Source of the DNA: Celoporthe dispersa
Lineage: Eukaryota > Ascomycota > Sordariomycetes > Diaporthales > Cryphonectriaceae
Assembly: GCA_016584495.1 (NCBI GenBank)
Contig: WAID01000015.1
Coordinates: 1,550,501 to 1,614,500, forward strand
Length of the DNA: 64,000 nt
Direction: 5' to 3'
Shown here: one piece after another, positions 48,446 through 59,840 of the stretch
Position numbering within the stretch: the stretch's first letter is position 1
Layout: every line of letters begins with the position of its first letter
Notes under the pieces: generated by a model
The model's input: the letters and a program-made list of their open reading frames with translations, nothing else
Told to the model about the DNA's origin: nothing
Databases searched by the model: none
Program-made: the position numbers and the translations under genes

Positions 48446-50319
48446 ATGTCACACAAACACTTCATCAACGACCCAACCCACCTCGTCAATGCAGCCCTCC
48501 AGTCCATCACCCTCACCAACCCCTCGGTCGCCCTCGACACCACCAACAAAGTCATCTACAGGCGCCCCTCCCCCGGCAATGCAAATCAGCCCACGGTGAG
48601 CATCGTCTCGGGCGGCGGCTCCGGCCACGAGCCCTCCTTCGCGGGCATGGTGGGCCAGGGTCTGCTCTCCGCCGCCGTCGCGGGCACCATCTTCGCCTCG
48701 CCCTCGGCCGAGCAGATCCGCGCCGCCATCACGAGCCGTGTCGACCAGGAGGCCGGCGTGCTGGTCACCGTCATGAACTACACGGGCGACGTGCTCAACT
48801 TTGGCGTCGCCGTCGAGAAGGCCCGCGCCGCCGGCGCCAGGGTCGAGATGGTGGTTGTGGGCGACGATGTCGGCGTCGGCCGCGCCAAGGCCGGCAAGGT
48901 GGGCCGCCGGGGGATCGCGGGCACCGTCCTGGTGCACAAGATCAGCGGTGCGCTCGCCGCGCAGGGGCACGGCCTGGACGAGGTGGCCAGTGTCGCCAGG
49001 CTGGTCGCGGCCAACCTCGTCAGCGTCGGCGCGAGCCTGGAGCACGTCCACGTGCCCGGGCGGGCGGTGCCCAGGAAGGACGAGCCCGGCACCCTGGGCG
49101 GCGACGAGGTGGAGCTGGGGATGGGCATCCACAACGAGGCTGGCTCCGGCAGGGAGAGGACCGAGCTGCCGGGCCTGGTGGGCAAGATGCTGCGGCAGCT
49201 GCTGGACCAGGAGGACAAGGACAGGGCCTTCCTGAACGTGAACTCGAACGAGGTGGTGCTGCTCGTCAACAACCTCGGCGGCATGAGCGTCCTCGAGCTC
49301 GGCGGCATCCTGACCGAGGTGGTCCAGCAGCTCGACAGGGACTACGGCATCCAGCCCGTCCGCATCCTCTGCGGCACCTACATGACCAGCCTGAACGGGG
49401 CCGGGTTCAGCGTCTCCCTGCTCAACGTCGTCAACACCGACATTGGCGGGCCCAGCATGATACAGCTGCTGGACTACCCGTGCGAGGCCACCGAGCTGGG
49501 CCGCTCCCATCGCCAGGGAGACGTGGGAGGAGAAGAACACCGCCACCCGTGAGGGCACCGCATCCACCGGACAAAAGGCAGACACCAGTGGGCTGGAGTA
49601 CGATGCTGCCGCAGCCATGAAGGCGCTCAGGGTCGGTCTTGAGCATGTCGTCGCCGCCGAGCCGGATGTCACCCGCTTTGATTCGGTCGTGGGAGATGGT
49701 GACTGTGGTATTGGGCTCAAGAGAGGCGCACAAGGTACGTCATGGGATGTGAAGAAAGAAGAAGGGAGCAAATAGAAGACAGTCGCGCCTCTTTGCTGAC
49801 CACCAGACAGCCGTCCTTGACCACCTCGCCGAGGAGCCCCTCAAGGGTGACGCCGTCGTCGATGTCGCCAGTATCGCGACTATCATTGAGATGGCAATGG
49901 ATGGCACATCCGGTGCCCTCTACGCCATCTTCCTCAACGCACTCGTCCATGCCCTCAGCACCCTGGCACCCGGCCAGGCCACCAACAAGACCTGGGCTGC
50001 GGCCCTCAGGAAGAGCTGTGACGCCCTGTCGAAATACACGCCCGCCAGGCCTGGCGACCGCACACTCGTCGACGCGCTGTACCCCTTCGTCGACACCCTG
50101 GGCGAGACGGGCGACGTGAAGCAGGCGGCCGAGGCATCCAAGGTTGCTGCCGAGGGCACCAAGGGCATGGCCGCCAGCCTGGGTCGGACGGTCTATGTCG
50201 GCGGCGAGGGCTTCCAGCAGGTGCCTGACCCGGGTGCGTGGGGTCTGGCATGTTTCTTCCTGGGTGTAGCGGGCCTGGAGTCGCCGAAGCCGTCCGAGGA
50301 GGGCTGGGAGACGGTCTGA
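48446..50319 (+). CDS. Dihydroxyacetone kinase (ATP-dependent, DhaK-DhaL fusion; apparent frameshift)
   Basis: Phosphorylates dihydroxyacetone to DHAP, detoxifying it and feeding glycerol catabolism; cytosolic. Exons 48446-49734 and 49811-50319, 76-nt intron. The N-terminal DhaK half includes VSIVSGGGSGHEPSFAGMV (substrate-binding His region), TVMNYTGDVLNFG and VNNLGGMSVLELGG. The C-terminal DhaL half includes VVGDGDCGIGLKRGAQ (Mg-ATP site), then DGTSGALYAIFLNALVHAL, a family hallmark. Corrected length about 598 aa, as for yeast Dak1/Dak2. The first frame stops at 49552, but one base too many at about 49493-49500 (GAGCTGGG) hides the continuation AAPIARETWEEKN. Total exon length 1798 nt is one over a multiple of three. 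The acceptor CAGACAG at 49810 is chosen because it restores AVLDHLAEEPLKGD. Confidence 0.92.
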
Positions 50320-50639
50320 TGCAGGTGGCGAGATGTGACCGGTGGAGACACAAGGGACATGGAGCGCCTGTGAACTTATATCAGTGTAATAGGACGGATG
50401 ATAACAGCGTAATAATCGTGACGATGTTGGGTAGGTTGAAGACGGCAGATTGATCGTTTTGCAAGATCGCAAGCCCCAGTGGAAAATCGAATCTCATTTT
50501 TTTTCTTCTTCTCTTGTTCTTCAACGCCTATGTCCGCATGTGAATGACCCTGATCCCTATTGTTGAAAGCAGAAAAAACACACCCTGATGACCGGCACGG
50601 TCCCCTCGTCCGGGTATCATGAAATCGTAAGTGCCTCCT
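50320..50639. other. Short intergenic region (convergent 3' ends)
   Basis: The dihydroxyacetone kinase (plus) and SmD2 (minus) genes end here. No gene supported. Confidence 0.5.
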
Positions 50640-51303
50640 TCAGCTCAACAGCACTAGGATGACAGAGTCCCCCCGTAGTAACCTGTGCGTGAGAGAGAGA
50701 GAGAGAGAAGGGGAAAAAGTCAGCATCCTGCCCTTTTTGTAACCAAAGCCATACACGCGAGGAGAACCAGACTTGGGATCAACATACATCTTGCTGATGA
50801 ATCTGTCCTTGTTGATCGGCCGTCCCTTCTTGCCGCTCGCCAGTTTGGGCGTCTCTGTCCACATCTCCTTCACATTTTCCAGGACCATATTGCAATGCCT
50901 GTCGAACGCCTTTACCCGCGCCAGCAGCTTCCTGTTGTTCCGGATGGAGATCAAAACTTGGGTGTGGCTGCGGACGGCCGTCTGGAGGATCGAGAGAGGT
51001 CCCGCGGAGAACTCATCTGTTCGTTTCATGTCAGTCACCGCGAGGTCTGGGGGTTCGTTCTTCGGGGGGAGCGCCGTAGTCTGCACATACGTTCTTCGAG
51101 CTGGGAGATCTCGTACTCTCTGTGATGCAGGTCAGTAAGTGTTCTGGACGGTCGACGCGACAACGATCATGATCGGGCGAGATAGACGCACGTGAGTTCA
51201 TTGCGCGGCTTCGTGAGCAGCTCCCTATGTTTGTTCGTTAGCGTGTGTATTTACGAGATGCAAGCGGGTTGCCCAGTACTGACTGGATCTTGGGGTCGGC
51301 CAT
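50640..51303 (-). CDS. smd2: Small nuclear ribonucleoprotein Sm D2
   Basis: Core Sm-ring subunit of spliceosomal U snRNPs. Five exons on the minus strand: 51303-51284 (20 nt), 51224-51192 (33 nt), 51119-51091 (29 nt), 51016-50788 (229 nt), 50682-50640 (43 nt). They sum to 354 nt, giving 117 aa, the normal size. Joined N-terminus: MADPKIQELLTKPRNEL, then TEYEISQLEEHEFSAGPLS. Sm1 motif: TQVLISIRNNRKLLARVKAF, then DRHCNMVLENVKEMW. Sm2 motif: RGDSVILVLLS at the C-terminus. Exon 1 uses the donor GTCAGT. The later GTAAAT donor gives the wrong phase. The gene is divergent from the HIBCH-like gene with about 420 bases between start codons. Confidence 0.95.
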
Positions 51304-51722
51304 CTTGTCTGGTGTGTGGTGGTGGGGTGGACGATGTTGAAGTGCGCGGGTTGTACAAGACAGCTTCACGCGCAGATGTCGCCTTGCCGTTTGCGCCTGA
51401 AAACTGGACAGCCGCAGCCCTGCGCTGATTGGCTGTGAGCGGCTAGAGGCGGGTCCCCCTGGTCCCAGCAGCGGCCCCAGTTGCAGGCCTTCTTGTAGCA
51501 GACGCGAGCTCTGCGCCAGCGGTTCTAGTCGGCAAAATTGGAGAAACTTAAAAGAGAAACGACCTCGGAATTTCATGCCCCTCGGTATTTCCACCCTTTC
51601 TTGACCGTACAGTATTCTGCCCTGCTGCCTCCCTCTGACGACATCTTTTGGGAGGTCAGATGCTCGATGCGCTCGTCGTGGAGGTTCTAGTCGCATCGAA
51701 ACCCCGAACACTTGTACAATAA
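51304..51722. promoter_or_regulatory. Divergent promoter between SmD2 and the HIBCH-like gene
   Basis: Intergenic space of about 420 bases between the two start codons. An inverted CCAAT box (ATTGG) lies at 51428-51432. The element could serve either direction. A CT-rich stretch near 51590-51650 fits a leader of the plus-strand gene. Function is inferred from position. Confidence 0.45.
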
Positions 51723-53354
51723 ATGTTTGCGCGGACGCTCTCGGCGCGCGCTGGCCTAGCAGCATCAGTGGCCTGTCGACGGCCCTGCGCTGCCACCAAG
51801 ATGTCACCCCTCAGAGCGAAAATACAGGCGCCCGAGGACAGTGCGAGGTCACTGGTACGTTCTACGGCTGCTGTGGTCTACCTGCGCAAGTCATACTCAC
51901 TTTTCTGTGTGTGTTTTTGTTTTTAGTCCTCTCTGTCCTCTGCCGCGGCGATATGGAAACCAGTCGAAGGCGACGAACCCGAAGATGTCGTTTTCAACAG
52001 CATATACGGTCTGAGGACCATCGAGCTCAACCGGCCGAAGAAGCTCAACTCCCTCAACGGGTCAATGATACGCAAGATAGCACCTCGCCTTATCGAATGG
52101 CAAGAGTCGGACATGGCGAACGTGATCGTCATGAAGGGCGCAGGCAATGCGCTGTGCGCGGGAGGGGATGTCGCGGCGCTGGCCAAGGACAACCAGAATG
52201 GCAAGCAGGGGCAGAAGAGGTCCGACGCATACTTTGGCCTCGAGTACAAGCTGGACCACCTCATCGCGACCCTGACGAAACCCTACATAGCATTCATGGA
52301 CGGCTTCACCATGGGTGGCGGCGTTGGCCTGAGCATCCACGCGCCCTTCCGAATAGCAACCGAGAGGACGGTCTTCGCCATGCCCGAGACAACCATCGGC
52401 TTCTTCCCGGATGTCGGCGCGTCCTTCTTCCTGCCGCGGCTGCCTGGGGCGGTGGGCACCTACCTGGCCCTGACGAGCGAGCGCCTGCAGGGCGTGAATG
52501 CATTCTACGCTGGTATTGCCACCCACTATCTACACTCCACCACGCTGCCGATGCTGGAGGGGCGACTGGCGGAGCTGAGGTTTAGGGATTTCGACCCCCT
52601 CGAGAAGCGCCTGCACCTGATCAACGACGCCATCGAGGAGTACACCACCGGGCTGCCGCACGACCAGCCGATCCTGCTCGGCGGCGAACTGAGGAAGGCC
52701 ATCGACCGGTGCTTCTCCAAGGGGACAGTCGACGAGATCATCCAGGCGCTCAAGGAGGAGCCCGAGGGTCCGACCAAGCAGTGGGCGGACCAGACCCTCG
52801 CCACACTGCACGCGCGATCACCCACCTCTGTTCACGTGACCCTCAGGCAGATGCAGAAGAGCCGAGAGCAGAAGTGGACCGTCGCAGACACGTTCAGGCG
52901 GGAGCACCAGATCGCGGCCAAGTTCATGCGGCATCCCGATTTCGTCGAGGGCGTGAGCGCCCAGCTCATCCGCAAGGACAGGAAACCGGTGTGGCAGCCC
53001 GCCAGCCTCGAGGACATCCGCCAGGAGGACGACGTCGCGGAGCCCTTCTTTGAGATCTCACCAGAGGTCGCGCCCCTGGAGCTCCTAACCAGGGAGGACT
53101 ATCCCGAGTACCCCTGGAGGTCGTTCGGCCTGCCCACGGAGGAGGAGGTCAGGCAGGTGGTGAAGTCCAAGAATTACACGCCGAACCAGGTGTGCAACAC
53201 GTTTGCCGCACAGAGGAACGGCAAGCAGGGCATTCGGGAGGTCGTTGCCGAGATCGTGGCGAGGAACACAAGAATCAAGGAGAACTCGTATCACGAGGGC
53301 GCGGTGGAATGGGTAGACCCACCTACACAGGAGGCGCCAAAGGAGGTTCATTAA
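51723..53354 (+). CDS. ehd3: 3-hydroxyisobutyryl-CoA hydrolase, mitochondrial (HIBCH/Ehd3-like)
   Basis: Hydrolyses 3-hydroxyisobutyryl-CoA in valine catabolism; crotonase superfamily; likely mitochondrial matrix. Exons 51723-51854 and 51927-53354, 72-nt intron, phase 0. Product 519 aa. The first about 45 residues are Arg/Ala/Ser-rich without acidic residues at the start, consistent with a presequence. Crotonase motifs: NRPKKLNSLN, then GAGNALCAGGDVAALAKD (oxyanion loop), DGFTMGGGVGLSIH, and PETTIGFFPDVGASFFLPRL, which holds the Glu/Asp pair typical of the hydrolase rather than the hydratase. The C-terminal HIBCH extension is present to VEWVDPPTQ. Frame intact. In yeast the Ehd3 ortholog is also reported as a mitoribosomal protein (Mrp5), so a dual role is possible. 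Confidence 0.94.
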
Positions 53355-54685
53355 TACCCCTGAGACATCATAACCGTATGTACAAAAATTGATGGTACGG
53401 TCCGGACTCCGCGTCATTATTGTGTTGTGTGTGTTGTGTGTCGTGTGTGCTAAAAAGCGGGTGGTTTCGTTGACACGGTGGCTTCGGGGGAGCCTGTTGT
53501 GATTTTTCTGAAGATGACTTCTATCCACGCGCTGGTTCAGGGATAACGCATGGCATCGCGCTGCGGGGAAAAGTGCAGCTGCGCGGGTGCTGATCGGCTA
53601 AATAAAAAAACACCAAAGAGACAGTTGGTATGTGGTGAGCCTGGTGCTGTCTAAAAAGTGTGGTCGCGGGGCTTGAGTCATTTGTGAAGGAGCGACGGTA
53701 ATAATCGGAAGTATAAATAGGAGATCCGTCCCCCGACTTCACCCAGGTTTCGTCCCCCAAACTCCTCTTTCTTTGACGTGCTTTTCGCAGGTCTGATGGC
53801 TGCCTCTTGAGCGCTCGGAGCTGTTCGATATCTTGCAGCTAAAGTCCGGCTCCTGTCTGGTGGCGGCTGAGCTCTGGCACGTCATTGAGATACGGGATCC
53901 CCCCCCCCCGAACGGCCGCCCTAGGTGCTAGGGTGCGCATGAGCCTAGCCCTTGGTGCCCCTCCAACTACTACCTGCTCCCACCCTGTCCCACGTACCGC
54001 TGCCGTAGTACGTGCCTGCCAGGCCCTACCGTGCAGCCGTGCCAGGTCCTACCCCATAACCTTAGCGCCAGCCCAGGCCCGTCGCGTTGCAGCTACCCCT
54101 GTTCGCCAGACACCCAGGTTCCTAACTTGAACAGACGGAGGCGAGGCTCAGAGTCGCGTTCTGGCTGTCTTGTACCGCGACTATCGCAACTGCATCTCTC
54201 CCTCCTTCGATCTTTTCTTACACCAGGGCAGCAGAGCCGTCTCGTCTCTTACTTTGTTTTCTCCTCCCTCTTGAGCCTCGACTCTTGTGCCTTCTGGGAC
54301 TACAGAGAAAAGAAGCATCTTTGTATCGTCGACCATCCAATTGGCCCGGTTTTGTGGTGCCACTCCAGCTCTTTACCACAGTGGGAAAGCTGCAAGTGCC
54401 TGGTGAGGGTCCACAGTCGCGTCTGTACGCGACTAGAACCCATCGCAAAAACGTGAACCTGCACCACGACCTTTAATTGTCTTTTCTCCCTCTCGAGATC
54501 CACCACACGCACACGTCGTCTTTACCGCAGAGGAGGCTCTGTTATCTTTGTTTCCCATCCCCTCTCGTCTCTCCTTACCGCCTGCGAACTCGCCTCGTCG
54601 ACAGCTCACCACACCACACACACCCATCACCGCCGCCGCCTCGGGAAGACCACACGGCTATCCTCATGCATATTGCGACCATTCC
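53355..54685 (+). promoter_or_regulatory. Promoter and long CT-rich leader of the Ams2/Spt21-like gene
   Basis: A TATA-like box, TATAAATA, lies at 53712-53719. From about 53750 to 54680 the plus strand is CT-rich, as in long fungal 5' leaders, with several upstream ATGs. If the TATA box is used, the leader would be about 900 bases or contain an unseen intron. Confidence 0.4.
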
Positions 54686-57600
54686 ATGTCGTTCTCCAGT
54701 ATGACGGGCCCTCAGGGTGGCGCCTGGACGGGTTATCCTCCCCATGGACATGCTTCGTTGCCGCTGTCACAGCCCTCACAGGCAGAGGACTCAGGCTTAC
54801 AGACGCGGCATATGGGACGTAAGCACATGGAACCTGCCCTGTCATGTTGTTCACAACCTCAGGACTCACCTTCTTTTGTTCTACAGTCAAGGTTCAGTAC
54901 ACCTTCGAGAAGGACCAGCAGAACTGCCTGGCCAAATGGCCCCATGTTCTGCAGATCCAGACCATCCCGATCGACGAGAGGAACGCCATCGGTCTCGTCG
55001 ATCTCCAGGTATGCCTTCAGGCCATTGCCTCGTGCAGTCCTGAGATAATCAACCGCCCCGACAAAGACTACGCCGTCTACGCCCTGGATTATTCCGAAGA
55101 CGATGTGCCGCTCGTGGGGCAGGGGATGCTCTCGTGGGCTCTTGAGCAACCTGCTCAGAACGCCGAGCAGAAGCTGGTCACCGGCAAGGTGGTCAAGAAC
55201 ATGCTCGCGGCCCTGAGAGGCGGCCCGCCGGAGACCTTGGAGGTCAAGCTCAAGCTCAGTCCCGTACCAAGGCTGCAGCGACCACAGACCGCCCACGGCT
55301 CCGAGGTGCAACGAGGCTACGGAAGCAATGCTCCTACACCGACACCGACGGACAGCAATAGCGAGTGGTCGTCCTTTATCCAGTCAAATCCCAACCTTGG
55401 CCGTCCACCAAACGGGCCGTCGATGCCCAGTCCTGGTCTTCAACCGGTCAGATACGGATCGCCCATCCAGGCACTCAGCCCAGCACCAGACGCTCGACCT
55501 GAATTCTATGCGAACCACCACGGTGCCCCTACACCCCCTACCATGCACGCGATGCCGGTGCAGCCGATGCCGATGCCTTTCTTCCCGCCAGTCCCTTCGT
55601 CTCAGGGCCCAGCTCCCGATGACGGCACCGCGCTGCCGAAAGCCGATGAGCCCGGGCAACCTGCTCGTCCGAAGTCAGCAAAGCGTGCCTCGTCAAAGCC
55701 ACCCAAGAAGAGAAAGACAACAGCATCAGGAAAGGTCATTGGCAGGCCTCGCAAGCATGATAGACCCGAGGCAGGCAACACGTCTGCTATCGAGGACGCT
55801 ACGGACGCCGAAGAGGCGCCTGTCGAAGGCCCGAAGAAAAAGAGAGCCAAGACCACGAAGGCCGACTATCCAAATAAGGCACCCCTGAGCTCGGCCCCTG
55901 GTTCTCTGCGGGTTGCTGCCAGCACCTCTGGATCTCTGCGCACCATGAGACCTGCTGCCGCTGGCGGCAGTGGGGCTGCATCGAGCCATCTGCAGGAAGT
56001 CCCCAGGGCACCGACTCCTGTGCCCGGACAGGAGTCACGCCCACGAAGCAGGCCACCAGGCCAGCCGCAGCCGAGAAGGCCTTCTATGGCTGAGTTTGAA
56101 GGATCTTCAACAAGGATCCTCGTCTCTGAGACGGGCATACCTGGACCGCACAACCAAGATGCTCGCTCGCCTGATTCAACAGCCCAGTCACCACTCCATG
56201 CCTACACGCCGGAAGAGAGCCCAGCGGATTTTGGCTCTTCCCCCCAGTTCCCAGGTCCATCCGGTCTAGCCCACCGCTCTCTAGTCCGGTCCTACCCCCA
56301 ATGCCGATGCCACAGCCCGACTCCGGATTTATGAGCGGAGGCTTCGATGAGATGGTCGATGACTACGATTCGCAACTGCCAGTATCAGTCCCTGGCCAGA
56401 TGCCACAGCCAAACATCCCAGGACGGTCGAAGCCAGCATCGAAATCGAAGTCATCGAAGCGAAAGCCGACCGTTGCGCCACCCCCTCACGGCATTCATCG
56501 ACCAATGTCTAGCGGTCTCCCGGAGCCACCGTACGCTGCACCCCCGAGAGGTCTCTCCCAAGGCCTGCCCATGCCGGGCGGCCCAGGACTTGCGGAACAG
56601 GGAGCAAACGGACCCGCACAGCCAAAACAAATGATTATTCAACATGAACACCCCGGTCCTTCGGAGCTGCTGCCCAAGCAGAGCATCTACAACCCCTCCG
56701 CTTCGGCCAAGGCGCAGATCAAAAAGTCACAAGCAGCATCCGGTACGACAAAGGCAGCCGCACGTCAGTTGAAGAGAGCAAATACTGAGCCCACCCTTCA
56801 ACGACAGGATGCGCCAGTAGTACCAGTAGGCCCACCACCAATGCCCCAGCCACCCGTTGAGCCGGAAATCGTCGAGCCTCAAGCGGCGCAATCAGATCTT
56901 CCAAACGAGCCTACAAGCAGGCCAGCCGATGAACCTCGAATGCCTACACCACCTTCTATAGAGCCTGTGCAAGATTCTCAGGATCATCTCCTACGACTGT
57001 TGAGTGAGCCGCTTCACTTCCCTCGGGACGTAGAACCAGAGCCGTCGAACAGGCCAAATATAGGAGACCCGACTGCCAGCACGACCCAGACTACCGATTC
57101 GGAGATCGTTGCCCCTGGCCCGATGCCAGCTGCTCCGGCCAGTGACCCTGGAATTGTTGCGCCAACTATATCGCCATCAACTGCGTCGCCTGAAGATATC
57201 GCCCAGCCAAGCAAGAACATGTCAAGAAAGCAGTCGATCAAGGACAAGTTGGAGAAAGCTGTTAAGATGGGCCAGATGCCGACATTCTGTTCTAATTGCG
57301 GGTCGATAAGCACGCCAACGTGGCGCAAGATTTGGACGCAGGATCTAGACGGCAGTCCAGAGATCCCAGAGTATTCTGAAAAGCCTGGTCGCATAACAGC
57401 GATTGTCATCTTACAACGGAATGAGAACCAAACGCCAACAAGGTATCGGGTCGTCAAAAAGGCTCTCGGACCAGCCGAAGACAAGTCTCAATGGGTTGAA
57501 GATATTCTCTGCAATCGTAAGTACTGCCGCTGTGTTATTTCTTTGCCGATCAGCAGGCGCTGGCTAACCGGAACAGCATGCGGTCTCTGGCTGTCCAAGT

Positions 57601-58826
57601 ACCAGACACAACGCCCTGAGGCACAATGGGAGAAGGACTACTCTCAGATTGGAAAACCACGCAAAAAGAGGAACGCGAAGACGTCTCGGCCAAAGAAGGC
57701 CAAGGCACAAGGCGGCACTTCGTCGAACTTGCCTTCAGAGGCTTACTTTACTACTGATCCAGTGGGGCCGGACGACCAAGAACTGACGCCGCTCACAGAG
57801 GGAGATGAGGTGATGCTGCTTCGGGGCCCAACTACAGAGCCACCCAGCCGCGAGCGTGGTGCGCGGTCGCAGACAGCAGAAACGGGCGGCCTAGGTGGCT
57901 GCCCCGATCGTCAAGGGTCAACACACTCAAGAGCCAGTGGCTCGGCTCAGAGTCCAATCCCCGTTGAAGACGACACCCTAGGAAAGACGAAGAGACTGCT
58001 CTTTCCGTCCCCAAAGAAGGATGGGCAGCCCAAGGTGCTCGGCGAGGTCGCAGTCAACATCGTGCGAACGTCAGCTGTCTTGGAAGGGAGCTCCAAGAGC
58101 GCTACCACGGGAAAGGAAAATTCGGTCCTGGCCGGCACGGACAATGAAATGAATCTCCTTTCGACACCCAAGTTCGGCGTCGATGGTGCAAACAAGAACA
58201 AGTTGGCCGATTTGTTCGACACATCCTCCCAGCCCTCTACACCTCAACGCAAGGAGAGACCTGCGGGGGTCTTCAAGACCCCGACCCGACCGACACCGAG
58301 CCACCGTCCCATAACAAGGAGCGTCTCTAAGTCGATACGGACATCGCGGTCTACTGCAAGGTCGCCCGGCAATGCGCTTCCCCGACTTCAGGGGACACCG
58401 ACCAAAACGCCCCGCTCGAGCGCCCGGCTGCGCAACGGGAGTGCCAACAACAATCAACACCCTCACGCCCACTTCGCCGCTGACGACAGCCTGATGATGA
58501 GCACAGACTTCGGCACTCCCTTCAGCTCCACTATCAACCAGCTCCTGTCCGAAGCGAACGAGTTCACCGCTGGTTCGTCAGCCCATGGTCTATATGAGCT
58601 GCCAAACATGGGCAGTGACAACGGCCTGACCGGCCACTTCGAGGGCTTGGACTTTGGGCACTTCCTGACTACGGATGCGGTAATGCCTAGCAGTCCACCC
58701 GTGCTGCGCAGGAACGGCGAGGCGGAGATATTTGACTCCGCCGAGATGGACTTTGCTGACTGGGAGGCCTTTGGAGATGTTAATATGGATGGGATCGGCG
58801 ATGGCGATGATGCACAGACCAACTAG
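54686..58826 (+). CDS. Ams2/Spt21-type GATA zinc-finger protein (apparent frameshift)
   Basis: Chromatin-linked regulator; S. pombe Ams2 and yeast Spt21 control histone gene expression. Exons 54686-54818, 54887-57516, 57577-58826. The N-terminal Ams2/Spt21 domain at about residues 45-190 begins LKVQYTFEKDQQNCLAKWP. A Pro/Ser-rich region follows with an AT-hook-like GRPRKHDR and basic clusters (KKKRAKTTK). The GATA finger starts FCSNCGSISTPTWRKIW, has a long insert, and closes CNPCGLWL. Intron 2 (60 nt) lies exactly between the second Cys and NPCGLW. The C-terminus is acidic, ending SAEMDFADWEAFGDVNMDG. Frame is lost at the six-C run 56240-56245; adding one C gives SSPPVPRSIRSSPPLSSPVL and joins the downstream frame. 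Exons total 4013 nt, one short of a multiple of three. Corrected length about 1337 aa. Confidence 0.9.
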
Positions 58827-59243
58827 GACTTCGGTCTGCACTCGACCTTGCCGTAGGACCTCGAGTTATGTGCAGCAGACGGAGGTGATGGCTGGGTGGA
58901 GTACACGAATCTCTGTCTCGCGCTGACGTATCGCTCGATTTATGTCGGCCTGGCATGATGCAGACTATGGTTATGGATCTCGAAATGGAAGGGATATGCA
59001 AGGCAGAGAGCCTTTGGAATGGCGTATTCAGGACAATCAATGGATGATTGGGCGGTATTGGAAGGAAACGGCGCAGCATGCGGATACGGCATATACCACT
59101 CCAGCCGAAGACTTGGTTGTTTACCTTGTTATGACAGCGTATTGCTCTTTAAGTATACAACCTGAGTGTTCACCACGGTCGACATCATCTCAGAGATAGT
59201 TTACGAAGCTTTGACCGGGAATGAAACAGTGCTTTTATGAATT
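58827..59243. other. Intergenic region (convergent 3' ends)
   Basis: Between the GATA-protein stop and the unassigned ORF behind RFA3. No gene supported. Confidence 0.5.
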
Positions 59244-59672
59244 CTAATACGCGGCATTACGTGGGAAACTCCTCCCGGGGCGTAAGAACCTCTGCACAAG
59301 GCGCCACCTGCCAGCGTCGTCCATGCTAAGCAGCGCATATCTTTTTCCATTTTTCTGCCCCACAATACCACGAAATGTAGCACTGATGAGCCCCGGCGAC
59401 AGCTCGAGCTTGCCATCATCTCCAAGACGATCCCCGCACTGCTGTGTTGCGGGTTCCTTGACAGGATCTCGAGCCCCCGCTTTGCGACGATGTGGTGGTG
59501 GTGGTGCGCCTGCCCTCGGTGGCCCAAAGCCGTCCCACGCGCCGTTGCCGATGTTGTTGTTGAGTGACTTGTACGTGAGGTATTCCGAGCCCGGCGGCGG
59601 CTCTAGTCCAAACTGCTGCTGCGCCCTCGCAGCGACGAGCGGCGGAAGCAGGGAGATGTCGAGCTTGCTCAT
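59244..59672 (-). CDS. Unassigned ORF downstream of RFA3
   Basis: Minus-strand open frame with a possible start MSKLDISLLPPLVAARAQQQ at 59672; the frame is open back to 59807. The product of about 142 residues is hydrophilic and not repetitive, with EPPPGSEYLTYKSLNNNIG, DGFGPP and GLISATFRGIVGQKNGKRY. I do not recognise a family. It begins 34-170 bases past the RFA3 stop on the same strand, so it could be a downstream cistron, an alternative last exon, or a chance frame in the 3' UTR. The opposite strand also has an open frame of similar length, but with poorer amino-acid composition. Confidence 0.4.
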   Translation of the reverse strand: MSKLDISLLPPLVAARAQQQFGLEPPPGSEYLTYKSLNNNIGNGAWDGFGPPRAGAPPPPHRRKAGARDPVKEPATQQCGDRLGDDGKLELSPGLISATFRGIVGQKNGKRYALLSMDDAGRWRLVQRFLRPGRSFPRNAAY

Positions 59673-59840
59673 CTCCTCGGCGATGCCGGCGCCGTCATTA
59701 TCAAAACTGACCCCGTCACCAGAACCTCCCTCCTCACGGCATTGCGATCGGTCAATATGGCGCTGGGAGACGAGACCAGAGGGCCACGCCGTCGAAGCGG
59801 AGCGCACACTCCCTCTGCTCCTGGCGGTCTGGCCGTGGAG

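Noticed and set aside
48449..49771. 440-codon minus-strand frame opposite dihydroxyacetone kinase
   Set aside because: Antisense shadow of a GC-rich conserved gene; His/Val/Asp-rich sequence without motifs.
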